A stretch of DNA of 64,000 nt from Musa acuminata AAA Group (taxonomy: Eukaryota > Streptophyta > Magnoliopsida > Zingiberales > Musaceae), in NCBI RefSeq assembly GCF_036884655.1, contig NC_088347.1, positions 15,835,001-15,899,000 of the forward strand, given 5' to 3'. The notes under the pieces were generated by a model. The model worked only from the letters and a program-made list of their open reading frames with translations, made no database searches and had not been told where the DNA came from. This document shows, piece after piece, positions 22,879 through 35,036 of this stretch (its first letter is position 1; each line of letters begins with the position of its first letter). A program made the translations under genes and the position numbers.

Positions 22879-25356
22879 TGTTAGGATCGAGAGCACTAAG
22901 AGGGGGGGGGGGGGTGAATTAGTGCAGCGGAAATTTTACAGCGATTAAAACCGAAGGCTGCGTTCGTTCGATAGAAACTATTATGATGCAAAAGCTGATT
23001 CACAGTTTGTATCTAAGTGCAGTTTGCGTCTAAGCGCAGATTGCGTCTAAGCGCAGTTTGCGTCTAAACACAATTTGCGTCTAAACACAGTTTGCGTCTA
23101 AGCGCAGTTTGCGTCTAAACGCAGTTTACGTCTAAACGCAGTTTGCGTCTAAACACAGTTTACGTCTAAACATAGTTTACGTCTAAACGCAGTTTACGTC
23201 TAAACGCAGTTTGCGTCTAAGCGCAGTTTACGTCTAAACGCAGTTTGCGTCTAAACGCAGTTTGCGTCTAAACGCAGATGACAGTTTGCAGTTCTAAATG
23301 AAATCAAGACGTAAACGTAAACTGCATAGAACTCATTCGTAAAAGCGCAAAGAGACAGTTTGCAGTTTGTAGATGGAATCAAGACGTAAACGTAAACTGC
23401 ACAGAATTCGTTCGTAAAAGCGCAGAAGACAGTTCTGCAGAATCAAACGTAAACGTAAACTGTAATGTACGAAAATACGAATTTACGTCTGAATGCAGAT
23501 TCGGAAGAACAGCACTTAGAACTTGTTCGTGAAAGCGCAGAGAGCAGTAGCAATGAAGGAGGTTTGCAGTAATGATAAAGTGCTAAAAAATAAACGCAAA
23601 CCAGAGATTTAGAGTGGTTCGGTCAGCCTTGACCTACTCCACTTTTGGCTTCCTCCACCGACGAGGTTGTCGACGTCAACTAGGTGCCTTCCTTCAATGG
23701 GCGAAGGCTAACTGCTCTTTTACAGTTTCTCTCCTTTTGACAGGCTCAGGAGACAACCTTTACAGATCCTTTCTCTCCTCTCTTTACAACTCAAGACTTG
23801 AAGAACAGAAGGAGGAGAACTTTAGGACTTTACACAAATTTGAGCTCTTAGAATCACTGAAAAGATCAAGAATTCGGTGTGGATCTGTATCTTTTCAGTG
23901 CTGAATGGGTGGGGTATTTATAGGCCCCAACCCAATTCAAAATTCGAGCTCAAAACGATCAAATCGATCAAATCCCAGAATTCTGGGATCAGGCGGTTGC
24001 ACCTCTCAACTGGAGAGGTGGCACCGCCTGGCAGAGCTCGAAGACTGAGCTCGATGGTTGCATCACCTGGCAGAGCTCGAAGACTGAGCTTGGTGGTTGC
24101 ATCACCTGGCAGAGCTCGAAATCTGAGCTCGGTGGTTGCATCACCTGGGAGAGCTCCAAACTGAGCTCAGGCTGATGCACCTCTCTGCCAGAGCTCGAAG
24201 ACTGAGCTTGGTGAATGCATCACCTGGCAGAGCTCGAGACTTAGCTCAGGCTGATGCACCTCTCTGCCAGAGCTCGAAGACTGAGCTCGGTGGTTGCATC
24301 GCCTGGCAGAGCTCGAAACTTGAGCTCTGGCGGTGCAACCTCTTGGCTGGGGCGGTTGCACCTCCCAACCCCACAGCCCAGGCGGTTGCACCTCCTTGCT
24401 GGGGCGGTTGCACCTCTCAACCCCACAGCCCAGGCGGTTGCACCTCTCAACCCCACAGCCCAGGCGGTTGCACCTCCTGGCTGGGGCGGTTGCACCTCCT
24501 GGTGCAATCTGGGTCCGAATGGTTCACTCCATTCGGCCCACTTTGAATCTTTTCAGGGGCCCAATTGCCCCAAGATTAAGCTAATGGGATCACCTCCCAT
24601 TTTCATGCTTAATCATCGTGCTAACTACGATTAACTCTAAGACAACTTCTGCAGCTTTGCTCCAATGCGTCAATCGCTTCTTCCGGCGAGTTTCCGGCCA
24701 ACTTCCGTCGATCAACCGATAACCCTCGGTGATCCTTCTGCGGACATCCGGCATACTCCTGGACTTGCGACGATCCACTTGGCGAGTTCCGACGAGCTTC
24801 GCTTGGCAAGCTTCTGGACTTCTCGGATCTGTTCACGCTGAACCTCCGACGACCGTCCGAACTTCCGTCGAACTCTCGAACTCCCAACGTGATCCTGATC
24901 TTGACTCCGGGGCAACACCTGCTGCTTGTCTTACTCTCATCGTAGTTAATCCTGCACAACAAAATAAAACTTCGATCGAGACAATTAATCCTAAGCAATT
25001 AATCAAGTTGTCCGACATGTCATTGGTCCCTCGACGCTTCGTCCGTTTCTTCGGCGCATCGTCCTCTTCTGCAGCCTATTGCCCAATCGGCCAGTCGACT
25101 CCGCAACTCCGATATCCTTGGCACAATACCCGCTCTTCTTGGCGCGATGCCCGAGTCCACGGCCCGAAGCCTTCTGTCGATACGTCGACCGATCCACTGG
25201 CCCGACGTCCAATCTTCTGACATGTTCCTTCGGCACAACATGATTTTCCTGCTTTAATTGTCTCATCCTGATCGAAGCATCCTGCGTCACTCAAAACGCA
25301 GATTAAATCATAAACATATATCAAGTAGTTTCATCATCAAAATACGAGATTCAACA
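22879..25356 (-). mobile_element. Solo LTR of a SIRE-family element, minus strand (2478 bp)
   Basis: On the + strand it starts TGTTAGGATCGAGAGCACT and ends ATACGAGATTCAACA, an inverted Sir-GAG1-type LTR. CAATT flanks it exactly on both sides (22874-22878 and 25357-25361), and there is no internal region, so it is a solo LTR. It contains the minisatellite of GCGTCTAAACGCAGTTT units (22980-23280), TATTTATA (inverted TATA box) at 23915-23922, a long palindrome array (about 23990-24510) and the long segment typical of the Sir-GAG1 subfamily (about 24960-25300). Confidence 0.93.
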
Positions 25357-25361
25357 CAATT

Positions 25362-25986
25362 TTTGTTATTTATAGAAAGAAGAGATTTAATAAAATAGAT
25401 GAATGCTAAATTTTCTTTTAAGATGAACTCTGCGTAGATATTTTAGCATACTTAATTTTGAATGATGAATTTTTGTATGATCAATGCTGAATTCCTGATG
25501 TTATAATCACAAATTATGTGCTTCAAGTCTCATTCCTTTTTTATTGATGACAAAGGGGGAGAAGTGTTGACTAAGTGATGACTTATACCATTTCGATAGC
25601 ATGACTAATATGAATTATAAAAGCTTGTGTGATATGAATGTCTTATATGCCTTGCAAAATCTTTAAGAATATCGCAAGATTGATTGATCATATTGAAAGC
25701 ATGCCTTACATTTATATCAGGAAATTCATGTTGAAAATATTTATCTCCTGTCGTAGTAAAAATTGCCCTTATCATTCGACTTAAAAATGATTTTCATCGA
25801 AGTTTCGTATTTACTTATGCTTAATGAGAATAACGATAAGTTCTATGGTTAGAAATTATTGGTTTATGCTTGAATTCAATGGATGGAATTCAAGTGTTTT
25901 CATCTTCTCATAATATGGCATATAGATAGGGGGAGTTATGTTTAACTCCGTCATCAATTGATTGTTATCATCAAAAAGGGGGAGAT
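25362..25986 (+). other. Sir-host 3' noncoding region, second part, with purine tracts
   Basis: AT-rich continuation of the region before the minus-strand solo LTR. It holds a purine-rich block GACAAAGGGGGAGAAGT (about 25549-25565) and the terminal purine tract AAAAAGGGGGAGAT (25973-25986) directly before the 3' LTR. I see no coding potential. Confidence 0.82.
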
Positions 25987-26586
25987 TGTTGAATCTCGGA
26001 TTTTGATGATAAAATCAATTGATGGGTTAATTGATCTAATCCATATTATTGAGTTAAGTGTGCAAGATTAACTACGATAACCAGAAAACATAAAGCAAGA
26101 ATACCGGAGTCAAGTTCGATGGACGTTTGAGAGTCCGAAGAATCGTTGGAGATGCTGTCGGAACCAACCGAGAAGAAATCGGGAACCTGTTGGAATTTTC
26201 AAAAGTTCAACGAAGAAGATCGTAGGAGGTTCGCAGAGATCACCAAGAAGGCTCGGCTACTCATTAAAGTCATCACAAGATCGGGAGCTTGTTGGGAGTC
26301 CGTCGGAAGAAGTTCGTTGGAAAGCTCGCCGGAACAAGACTCGACGTTTGCGGTTGAAAACTTGCTTAGGATGTTTTTAGTTATGTAGTTCACTTGTAAT
26401 TATGATTAGAATTAAGAGATAATCATATATCCTGGTTAGGGACCAACTGGGCCCAAAATTAGACTTGGTTTGGGCTAAATTTCAAGCCCAACCAGTGAAT
26501 CGGAGGGTCGGGTGGTGGCACCGCTTGGCTGGGCGGTGGCACCGTCAGTCCACTATCAATGTCAGAAACTGACAAGCAGTGACACT
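25987..26586 (+). repeat. Sir-host 3' LTR, left part
   Basis: It begins TGTTGAATCTCGG after the purine tract and contains AAGATTAACTACGAT (about 26067-26081) and two GGTGGCACCG-type palindromic units near 26514-26550. It is interrupted at 26586 by Cop-3, whose target copy ACACT is at 26582-26586. It lacks the roughly 330-bp segment seen in Sir-GAG1, so it is the short LTR type. Confidence 0.9.
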
Positions 26587-28078
26587 TGTTAGTCATAGGT
26601 GCCCAGCAAGCCAATCACGTGAGTGATGACACATGTGACTTGATACAGAATCTTTTTACTTATTATATTTTGGCGTATATCACTTTATAACTATTGCATA
26701 AATGCATATATATATTGTGATGTCCTTGGATTTGTGCAATGGGAATCGGATCGTTATGAGATCACGATAATGAGATCGATTCACCTTTAAACACATATCC
26801 TAAATAATCCCGGTCATAGGTTACTCGAGAGGGACATCGTGATAACCGGATAGACTAGTGTGCTGTATACCCGTCCATATGATGGATGCAGCTGGTCTCA
26901 TAGCTGCTCGTGTAGGGACACTAGGGATACAGTACAGGTGCTCATTGGAGAATGAGTTCACTGATTGATCCGCTTACGGAATGCTGGATGATTGATGATG
27001 CCTTATTGTCAGACAGCGATTCCGTAGTCCTAGTGGTGTATCTAGTCCTTAGACTTGAGACACCAAGGATGTCCTGTATGAGTGCTCCACTCTTTGATAC
27101 CAGACTTATAGGTTTGACTGTCCTAGATCTAGTACAGCTGGTCATTGGGAGTGGTAGTCGACCTTACGAGGGCTATTGAGTGTCGACAGAGGATCATCCA
27201 CTCTCGACGTCATGAGAGGAATATCTCATATGTTCTTGCTCAGACAAATCCCTGGCCAGGGTCATTCGGGTTGAGAGAGAAAGAGTTCTCCGGGAGAATC
27301 CGATTAGAGCGAGACTAGAGTAGAAACCGTATGGGTCTGACAGCACCATGCTCGATATACGGTCTCTAGGATATTAGATGGATGAGGGACTATAGGTACA
27401 TGGTAACTGAGGACAGACAGGTCCAATGGATTGGATTTCCCTGTATCGTTTGGGGACTACGGCGTAGTGGCCTAGTACGTCCGTAGTCGATGAGTCGAGT
27501 GAATTATTACAGAGATAATAATTCACTGAGTTAGAAGGAGTTCTGACAGGTATGACTCACGGCCAGCTCGATATTGGGCCTAGAGGGTCACACACATATG
27601 GTAGGCATTGCGATAAGTAGAGGTTCGGATATGAGATATCCGACGGAGCCCTTGTCTTATTGGATGCAGATCCAATACCCACTAGGGAAGGACCCATTAG
27701 GGTTTGACACGGGATCTCTATAAATAGGAGGGATTCACAGCCTCATAGGTTAGAGTCTTTGCTTGCCCTTCCTATTCTCCTCTCCCTCTCCACCTCAAAG
27801 TAGGCCTGGAGTTTTGAGGAGCGTCGTCGCAACCCTGCTGTGTGGATCACCGCTAGAGAGGAGGACGCTTGACCTCCTTCACCCTCTCCTAAGGATCTGC
27901 AAAGAAACAGGGATATACGATCTCCCTAGGTAACACAATCTCTATACGCAGTTTTGTGTTTTGCGGATTTTTGCGCACCAATCTTCGCACGACGACGAAC
28001 ATCATTTTGGGAATCGGGGATTTTTGTTTTCTTGTTCTTCCGCTGCGCATGTGATGTCGCCCCCATGATTTCCCAACA
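26587..28078 (+). repeat. 5' LTR of Cop-3
   Basis: It starts TGTTAGTCATAGGTGCC and ends GATTTCCCAACA. The promoter TATA box TATAAATA lies at about 27719-27726, about 360 bp from the LTR end. Confidence 0.95.
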
Positions 28079-28079
28079 G

Positions 28080-28091
28080 TGGTATCAGAGC
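28080..28091 (+). other. Primer binding site of Cop-3
   Basis: TGGTATCAGAGC, one base after the 5' LTR, exactly complementary to the 3' end of plant initiator tRNA-Met. Confidence 0.93.
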
Positions 28092-29412
28092 CAGGTTGTT
28101 CGTGCGAATGATTGGTTTTGAACTGCGTGTGTTGTGTTTAGGAAGCATTTTGACGTCAAAATCGTTGACGCAAAAGCGAGAAAAGGCAGTAACAATTGCT
28201 GCCCTCGATCTACGTGCATGAAGCGCAGCCGAAGGTGGGCAGCACAAGGGCTGCGTCTGCAGTAGCCGGCCGGCGGCCTGCTTGCAACAGCCTTGCTGCC
28301 GACGGGGCTGGCAGCCCACGGGCAGAGGCGTCGCAGCAAAGGATAGTAGGGCATTAGGGTTTTCTATGAAAAAGACAGTTTTACCCCTCGTAATTTGAGA
28401 AATTCTAGTTTCTGTCTTTTGTCCAAATTACGAAAATACCCTTAGGAATTGAGAAATTCCCTACATGTCCCTGATTTCAGAAAAATATTAATTAATTAAA
28501 AGATTTAATTGATTATTATTTTTATTATTATCTAGTAGTCCTACATGATGATGATTATTTATACATGTGATTATGATGTGTGGACGGATGATCATGGACC
28601 GTGTGATGTGTGTACTTGTGATTATTATTATTGAGGTCTGCGAACCTCCATTATATTTCTCGTTTATTGTCGGGCCTGTGTGCCTATGATTAAGTTGTAA
28701 TCACATGAGGAGGCGCAGCGGGAGCGTGGATGCGATAGCGGGACCCACGAGACGGACGATCGTGATGCATAGAGATGCATCAAGATGTCGACGGAATCGA
28801 CGAGGACGAGATGGACGATCACAGGGCATGGAGATGCACCGTTGCACACATAGATCTTGATGTGAGTGATTAGGCCTACTGGCTCGGGCCTAATCATATT
28901 AGGTTGTGGTCCATGATCATCTGGTGTGATTGCTTATACACATACTAGATAAGTATATATATTTGCATGCGATGTAGATATATATTAAATATGTATATGT
29001 GTGACATGTCATATTAGGAGACCAAATCTTAGAAACATCTCTCGATAATATTAAGTCGGTAAACGTGAGGCAATTAGATTGACCCACGTGGCCTTCCATC
29101 GTTATAAGTAGGAACCGATTCCCGGTGTAGGTTGAGTTGGTCGAGTCCCTCGAGACTCACCTATATCGCGATTCGCTATCTTGCTTATGACATAGAGATG
29201 TCACCGGTGACCTGAGGGCATGGTATACTTGGTCGAGTCCCTCGAGGGTATATCATCAAATCAGACTCATCTTGTAACGAAGGTGTTGACTTAACCGAGC
29301 ATCATGGTTGGTCGAGTCCCTCGAGGCCATGGTGATTCGGAGGCCGAACAGGACGGGAATCACAAGGAGTTGTGATCGGCAAGAGTTGCCTACCTTTTAG
29401 GCTTAGTGTGAT
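28092..29412 (+). other. Cop-3 leader
   Basis: A GC-rich block (about 28195-28350) is followed by AT-rich sequence and three copies of GGTCGAGTCCCTCGAG (29139-29154, 29231-29246, 29310-29325), matching the four inverted copies in Cop-2. A fourth copy would begin near 29410, but a deletion starts there and takes the end of the leader and the first part of gag, including the ATG. Open frames in the GC-rich block are not supported as genes. Confidence 0.82.
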
Positions 29413-30090
29413 TGGTAGTACATTGATGGATGCCACGAGGATGAGATCGCTTGCTATGTGAAGTACATTGATGACTCCACTCTTGCTCAGTGCTATATGT
29501 TGGGCTCTATGACTCCTGAGTTACAGAGACAACATGAAAAGATGGATGCCAGATCCATTCTCCTACATGTCCGCAGATTGTTTGAGGAATAGGAAAGGAC
29601 TCAGCAATATGAGATATCCAAGAGCCTCTTCCGCGTTAGGATGACTGAGGGGACACCGGTTCAGAACCATGTCCTAAAGATTGTTGAGTGGATAGAGAAA
29701 CTCACAGGTCTAGGAATGGTCCTAGAGGATAACTTGTGTGTAGACATTGTACTTCAGTCCCTATCAGATTCCTTTTCATAGTTCATAATGGATTTTAATA
29801 TGAACAAGCTTGAGGTGACACTCTCAGAGCTCCTCAATATGTTGAGGGAGGCAGAGAGTACTATTAAGAAAGAGAAGCCAGTTCTCTATATTGGTGAGAC
29901 CAGAAAGAAAAGGAAAGTAGAAAGGTCCCTTAAGAAGGGAAAGGGCAAGGGCAGACCAGGTAAAGCAAAGGTTGCTAAGAAAGACCCAGCAAAGGACAAA
30001 GGCCAGTGCTTCCACTGTGGTAAAGATGGGCACTGGAAGAGGAACTGCGAAGAGTACCTTGCAGAAAGGGCGAAACAAGAAGCTTGGTGA
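29413..30090 (+). pseudogene. Cop-3 gag, start deleted
   Basis: Compared with Cop-2, the first 50-60 codons are missing. Readable sequence starts near 29438 (EIACYVKYIDDSTLAQCY). There are in-frame TAGs at about 29590 and near 29778. The C-terminal part (29788-30090) is open and includes a basic linker and an intact zinc knuckle [14 protein letters not shown] (about 30007-30048). With no start codon and two stops it cannot make a capsid protein. Confidence 0.9.
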
Positions 30091-32934
30091 AGCTTCAAGT
30101 ACATTCATGATCAATCTCCAATTGTTAGATTTTTGTGATAGTGCATTGGTATTGGATACCAATATTGCTTATCACATCTACAATTTATTGTAAATTCTAG
30201 CAAAGCTAAGGGGAGATTGACGAGAGGAATATTACATAAAGGTTTGTTTATGCAAGACACTACTCCACATATCATGAATGTAAGTGTCTAAGAGGAAACG
30301 AGATGAGGTGAATAGTGCATACCTATGGCATTGTAGGCTAGGTCACATCCATGAAAGAAGGATTCAAAAGTTGCTAAATGATGGATATCTAGATCCATTC
30401 GACTACGTGTCTTATGCAACTTGTGAGCCTTGCATTCGTGGAAAACTGACCAAATCTCCATTTAGTAGAACTGGAGAGAGAGCCAATGAGTTGTTGTAAC
30501 TCATATATAGTGATGTATGTGGACCCATGTCAACTCATGCCATTGGAGGTTACTCCTACTTCATTACATTTACTGATGATTTCTCAAGGTATGGATATGT
30601 GTACTTAATGAAGTACAAGTCCGAGGCCTTTGAGAAATTCAGAGAGTATAAGAATGAGGTGGAGAACCAGATTGGAAAGAGTATCAAAACTCTTCGATCA
30701 GATCGAGGAGGTAAATACTTAAGTACAGAGTTTACTCAGTTCCTCAAGGACCATGGGATATTATCCCAATGGACACCTCCTTATACACCTTAGCTCAATG
30801 GTGTCTCTGAAAGGAGAAATCGTACTTTATTAGATATGGTACGGTCCATGATGAGTTTCGCTGACCTACCCATCTCATTCTGGGGATATGCCCTAGAAAT
30901 CATAGCTTACCTTCTGAACAGAGTTCCAACTAAGTCGGTAGTGTCTACACCATATGAGATATGGAAAGGGAAGAAGCCTGATCTTAAGGTTGTTAAGATT
31001 TGGGGCTGCCCTGCCCATGTTAGAAGACACAACCCCGATAAGTTAGAATCAAGGACAGAGTGATGCAAATTTGTGGGATACCCCAAGGAAACTTGTGGGT
31101 ATTATTTCTATCATCTCGAGGACCAAAAGGTCTTTGTAGCTAAGAGAACAGTGTTCCTTGAGAAGGAACACATTCTTGACGGAGACAGTGGGAGAATGAT
31201 AGAATTGAGCGAGGTTGGAGAACCAAGCTCAAGCACCACTCTACAGCCCGAGTCTGTTCAGGTACCTAATACACATGTATCAACTTTACGCAGGTCTGAT
31301 AGAGTATCCTATCCTCCTGAGAGATATGTGGGACATATTAGAGCAGAGGATGTAGAGGATATTGATCCTCAGACCTACGAGGAGGCTATTTTGAGTATAG
31401 ACTCCGGGAAGTGGAAAGAAGCCATGAATTCTGAGATGGATTTTATGTACTCCAATAAGGTTTGGAACCTAGTTAATGCGCCCGAAGGTATTGTACCCAT
31501 CGGTTGCAAGTGGATCTTTAAGAAAAAGATCGGAGTAGATGGAAAGGTAAAGACCTATAAAGCAAGGCTAGTGGCTAAGGGGTATTGTCAAAGGCAAGGT
31601 GTTGACTACGACGAAACTTTCTCACCCGTAGCAATGCTAAAATTCATCAAAAATTCTATTGGCTATTACAGCACACTATGATTATGAGATCTGGCAGATG
31701 GATGTGAAAACTGCATTCCTCAACGGGAACCTCGAGGAGGAGGTGTATATGATGCAACCTGAGGGATTCGTGTCCAAGAACTGCCTAGATAAGGTGTGTA
31801 GGTTGCTTAGATCCATTTATGGACTAAAGCAAGCTTCCCGAAGTTGGAACATAAGATTTGATGAGGCAATCAGATCTTATGACTTCGTTAAGAACGAAGA
31901 TGAGCCTTGTGTATACAGAAAGGTAAGTGGGAGCGCTATCACCTTTTTGGTGTTATATGTGGATGACATCCTCATCATTGGGAATGACGTAGGAATGCTA
32001 TCCACAGTAAAGACTTGGTTATCTAGACACTTCTCCATAAAGGACTTAGGGGAAGCATCATATATCTTGGGGATTAGAATCTATAGAGATAGATCCAAGA
32101 GGATACTTGGCTTGTCCCAGTCCAGGTACATAGAAACCATTATCAAAAGGTTTGGCATGAAAAATTCCAAGAGAGGTCTCATACCGATAAGACATGGGAT
32201 ATCGCTTTCTACGAGTATGTCCCCAAAGACTCCAAAAGAAAGGGCGAACATGGATATGATACCTTATGCCTCAGCAATAGGGTCTATCATGTATGCCATG
32301 CTATGTACTAGGCCTGATATAGCACATGCTCTGAGTGTCACGAGCAGGTATCAGGCGGATCCAGGCTTGGAGCACTGAAAAGCAGTAAAGTGTATCCTTA
32401 AGTACTTGAGAAGGGCTAAGGATCTTTTACTAGTATATGGAGGTAATAGCCTTAAGGTTGAAGGCTTCACTGACTCAAGTTTTCAGTCTGATGTCGATGA
32501 TAGCAAGTCGAATTCAGGGTATGTGTACACCTTGAACGGAGGAGCAGTGTGCTGGAAGAGTTCTAAGCAAGATACCACTGCTGACTCGACCACAGAGGCG
32601 GAGTACATTGCTGCATCAGATGCAGCAAAAGAGGGAGTCTGAGTGAAGATGTTCATCACAAATTTAGGAGTCGTTCCGAATAGTGAGAAGTCGACTTCCT
32701 TATATTGCGATAACAACGGGGCGATTACTCAAATAAGGGAACCCGAGTCTCATCAGAAGTGTTCTGAGGTGGTTCCAACTTATCAGAAAGATCGTAACCC
32801 GAGGATATGTAGCAGTTGAAAGAGTTCCATCCGAAGATAACATTGCAGATCCACTGACAAAGCCGTTGTCTCATTTTGTCTTTGAGCATTATAGGGGTCT
32901 GATGGGGATCAAACACATAGGTGATTGGCTTTAG
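30091..32934 (+). pseudogene. Cop-3 pol: protease remnant, integrase, reverse transcriptase, RNase H
   Basis: The protease is reduced to a short piece whose active site reads LDTN rather than D-T-G (about 30153-30164), with most of the domain deleted. GAG-pre-integrase (AYLWHCRLGHIHE) and the CEPCIRGK zinc motif follow. The integrase catalytic residues are visible in SDVCGP, RSDRGG and SERRNR, but a TAA lies near 30497 and a TAG near 30792. RT has WIFKKKIGVDG, WQMDVKTAFLNG and YVDDILIIG, with a frameshift near 31650. RNase H (32250-32934) has stops near 32378 and 32641 and ends GDWL. Domain order is that of copia (integrase before RT). Confidence 0.92.
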
Positions 32935-32948
32935 GTCAAGTGGGAGAT

Positions 32949-34440
32949 TGTTAGTCATAGGTGCCCAGCAAGCCAATCACGTGAGTGATGGCACATGTGA
33001 CTTGATACAGAATCTTTTTGCTTATTATATTTTGGCGTATATTACTTTATAACTATTGCATAAATACATATATATATTATGATGTCCTTGGATTTGTGCA
33101 ATGGGAATCGGATCATGATGAGATCACGATAATGAGATCGATTCACCTTTAAACACATATCCTAAATAATCCCGGTCATAGGTTACTCGAGAGGGACATC
33201 GTGATAACCGGATAGACTGGTGTGCTGTATACCCGTCCATATGATGGATGTAGCTGGTCTCATAGCTGCTCGTGTAGGGACACTAGGGATACAGTACATG
33301 TGCTCATTGGAGAATGAGTTCATTGATTGATCCGCTTACGGAATGCTGGATGGTTGATGATGCCTTATTGTCAGACAGCGATTCCGTAGTCCTAGTGGTG
33401 TATCTGGTCCTTAGACTTGAGACACCAAGGATGTCCTGTATGAGTGCTCCACTCTTTGATACCAGACTTATAGTTTTGGCTGTCCCAGATCTAGTACAAC
33501 TGGTCATTGGGAGTGGTAGTCGACCTTACGAGGGCTATTGAGTGTCGACAGAGGATCATCCACTATCGGCGTCATGAGAGGAATATCTCATGTGTTCTTG
33601 CTCAGACAAATCCCTGGCCAGGGTCATTCAGGTTGAGAGAGAAAGAGTTCTCCGGGAGAATCCGATTAGAGCGAGACTAGAGTAGAAACCGTATGGGTCT
33701 GATAGCACCATGCTCGATATATGGTCTCTGGGATATTAGATGGATGAGGGACTATAGGTACATGGTAACTGAGGACAGACAGGTCCAATGGATTGGATTC
33801 CCCTGTATCGTATGGGGACTACGGCATAGTGGCCTAGTACGTCCGTAGTCGATGAGTCGAGTGAATTATTACAGAGATAATAATTCACTGAGTTAGAAGG
33901 AGTTCTGACAGGTATGACTCACGGCCAGCTTGATATTGGGCCTAGAGGGTCACACACATATGGTAGGCATTGCGATGAGTAGAGGTTCGGATATGAGATA
34001 TCCGACGGAGCCCTTGTCTTATTAGATGCAGATCCAATACCCACTAGGGAAGGACCCATTAGGGTTTGACATGGGATCTCTATAAATAGGAGGGATTCAC
34101 AGCCTCATAGGCTAGAGTCTTTGCTTGCCCTTCCTATTCTCCTCTCCCTCTCCACCTCAAAGTAGGCCTGGAGTTTTGTGGAGCGTCGTCGCAACCCTGC
34201 TGTGTGGATCACCGCTAGAGAGGAGGATGCTTGACCTCCTTCACCCTCTCCTAAGGATCTGCAAAGAAACAGGGATATACGATCTCCCTAGGTAACACAA
34301 TCTCTATACGCAGTTTTGTGTTTTGCGGATTTTTGCGCACCAATCTTCGCACGACGACAAACATCTTTTTGGGAATCGGGGATTTTTGTTTTCTTGTTCT
34401 TCCGCTGCGCATGTGATGTCACCCCCATGATTTCCCAACA
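32949..34440 (+). repeat. 3' LTR of Cop-3
   Basis: It starts after the purine tract CAAGTGGGAGAT (32937-32948) and ends GATTTCCCAACA at 34440, followed by the target copy ACACT. TATAAATA is at about 34081-34088. Confidence 0.95.
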
Positions 34441-34445
34441 ACACT

Positions 34446-35036
34446 GCCATTGATAGGTGGTGGCACCGCCAGCATCGGGAACCAAAGAGAATTCAAATTT
34501 TGGAGCCCAAATTTGAATCCTCTTGAGGCCTATAAATATCCCTCAAATCTCAGCTGAGATTACAACTTTTTGAGAAGCAACTGATTGAGAGAAAGGTCTT
34601 AGAAAAGTCTTAGCTAGTCTTATTTTCAATTTTCTAGTGTTCACCTCCTTCTTTCTTGCTGAAAATCTATAAGAGAGTGAACCGCTTGTAAAAAGTTGTA
34701 AGAGGGATATTTACTCTTCCCCTTCAAGAGATTTGCTAGTGGAAGGTGGGAGCCTCATCGAAGAGGGGCCTCGCAAGTGGATGTAGGTCATTTGACCGAA
34801 CCACTTTAAAATCGGCGTAATCTCTTGTTTGCATTTCATTACTGCTATTTACATTACTGCAAACCTTCTTACTTGCTTTATTTCCTCATTACCTTTGCTG
34901 CACAACTTTGCGAATACGCTTTCAAGTTAAGCACTTCCAAGTTTGATTTTTATCGTACGAAAGATTTGTCAAAACCGACGTTTTAATCTGCTGCACTAAT
35001 TCACCCCCCCCTCTTAGTGCCACTCTGATCCTAACA
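34446..35036 (+). repeat. Sir-host 3' LTR, right part
   Basis: It continues the LTR interrupted at 26586. It has a palindromic unit GGTGGTGGCACCGCC (about 34457-34471), TATAAATA at 34531-34538, a U5-like region and the end CACTCTGATCCTAACA at 35036. Together the two parts give an LTR of about 1.19 kb. Confidence 0.9.

Larger units (their letters stand above)
26587..34440 (+). mobile_element. Cop-3: complete-length Ty1/copia element (7854 bp) with decayed genes
   Basis: It has two LTRs of 1492 bp (26587-28078, 32949-34440), a primer site (28080-28091), a leader, gag, pol and a purine tract (32937-32948), with perfect 5-bp target copies ACACT (26582-26586 and 34441-34445). The LTRs look nearly alike in the stretches I compared, so the insertion is probably among the youngest here, yet gag and pol carry several stops and deletions. 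It sits in the 3' LTR of Sir-host. Confidence 0.95.
2944..35036 (+). mobile_element. Sir-host: SIRE/Maximus-like copia element split by nested insertions
   Basis: The host can be read in pieces: gag 2944-4493; protease 4540-4638 and 11326-11411; rest of pol 19731-22559; 3' noncoding 22560-22878 and 25362-25986; 3' LTR 25987-26586 and 34446-35036. Codons resume across the inserts at 4638/11326 and 11411/19731, and the noncoding region and LTR resume at their target duplications, which is strong evidence for one element. Its 5' LTR, primer site and first gag codons lie left of Cop-1, outside the window. Gag type, the long AT-rich 3' noncoding region and the AAAAAGGGGGAGAT purine tract are typical of SIRE-like elements. 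It is inserted in an older minus-strand relative whose gag remnant starts at 35037. Confidence 0.9.

Noticed and set aside
23614..23904. Open frame of 96 codons starting MVRSALTYSTFGF, with similar frames at 12992 and 19007
   Set aside because: It is U5-like LTR sequence shared by LTR copies, present in either orientation relative to the promoter, with no domain.
24136..24634. Long overlapping open frames with Pro/Gly/Arg-rich products on both strands
   Set aside because: They follow the palindromic GC-rich array of the solo LTR; repetition and base bias keep several frames open at once.
28002..28354. Overlapping open frames of 89-105 codons on the minus strand
   Set aside because: They lie across the LTR end, primer site and GC-rich leader of Cop-3 on the antisense strand; composition alone explains them.
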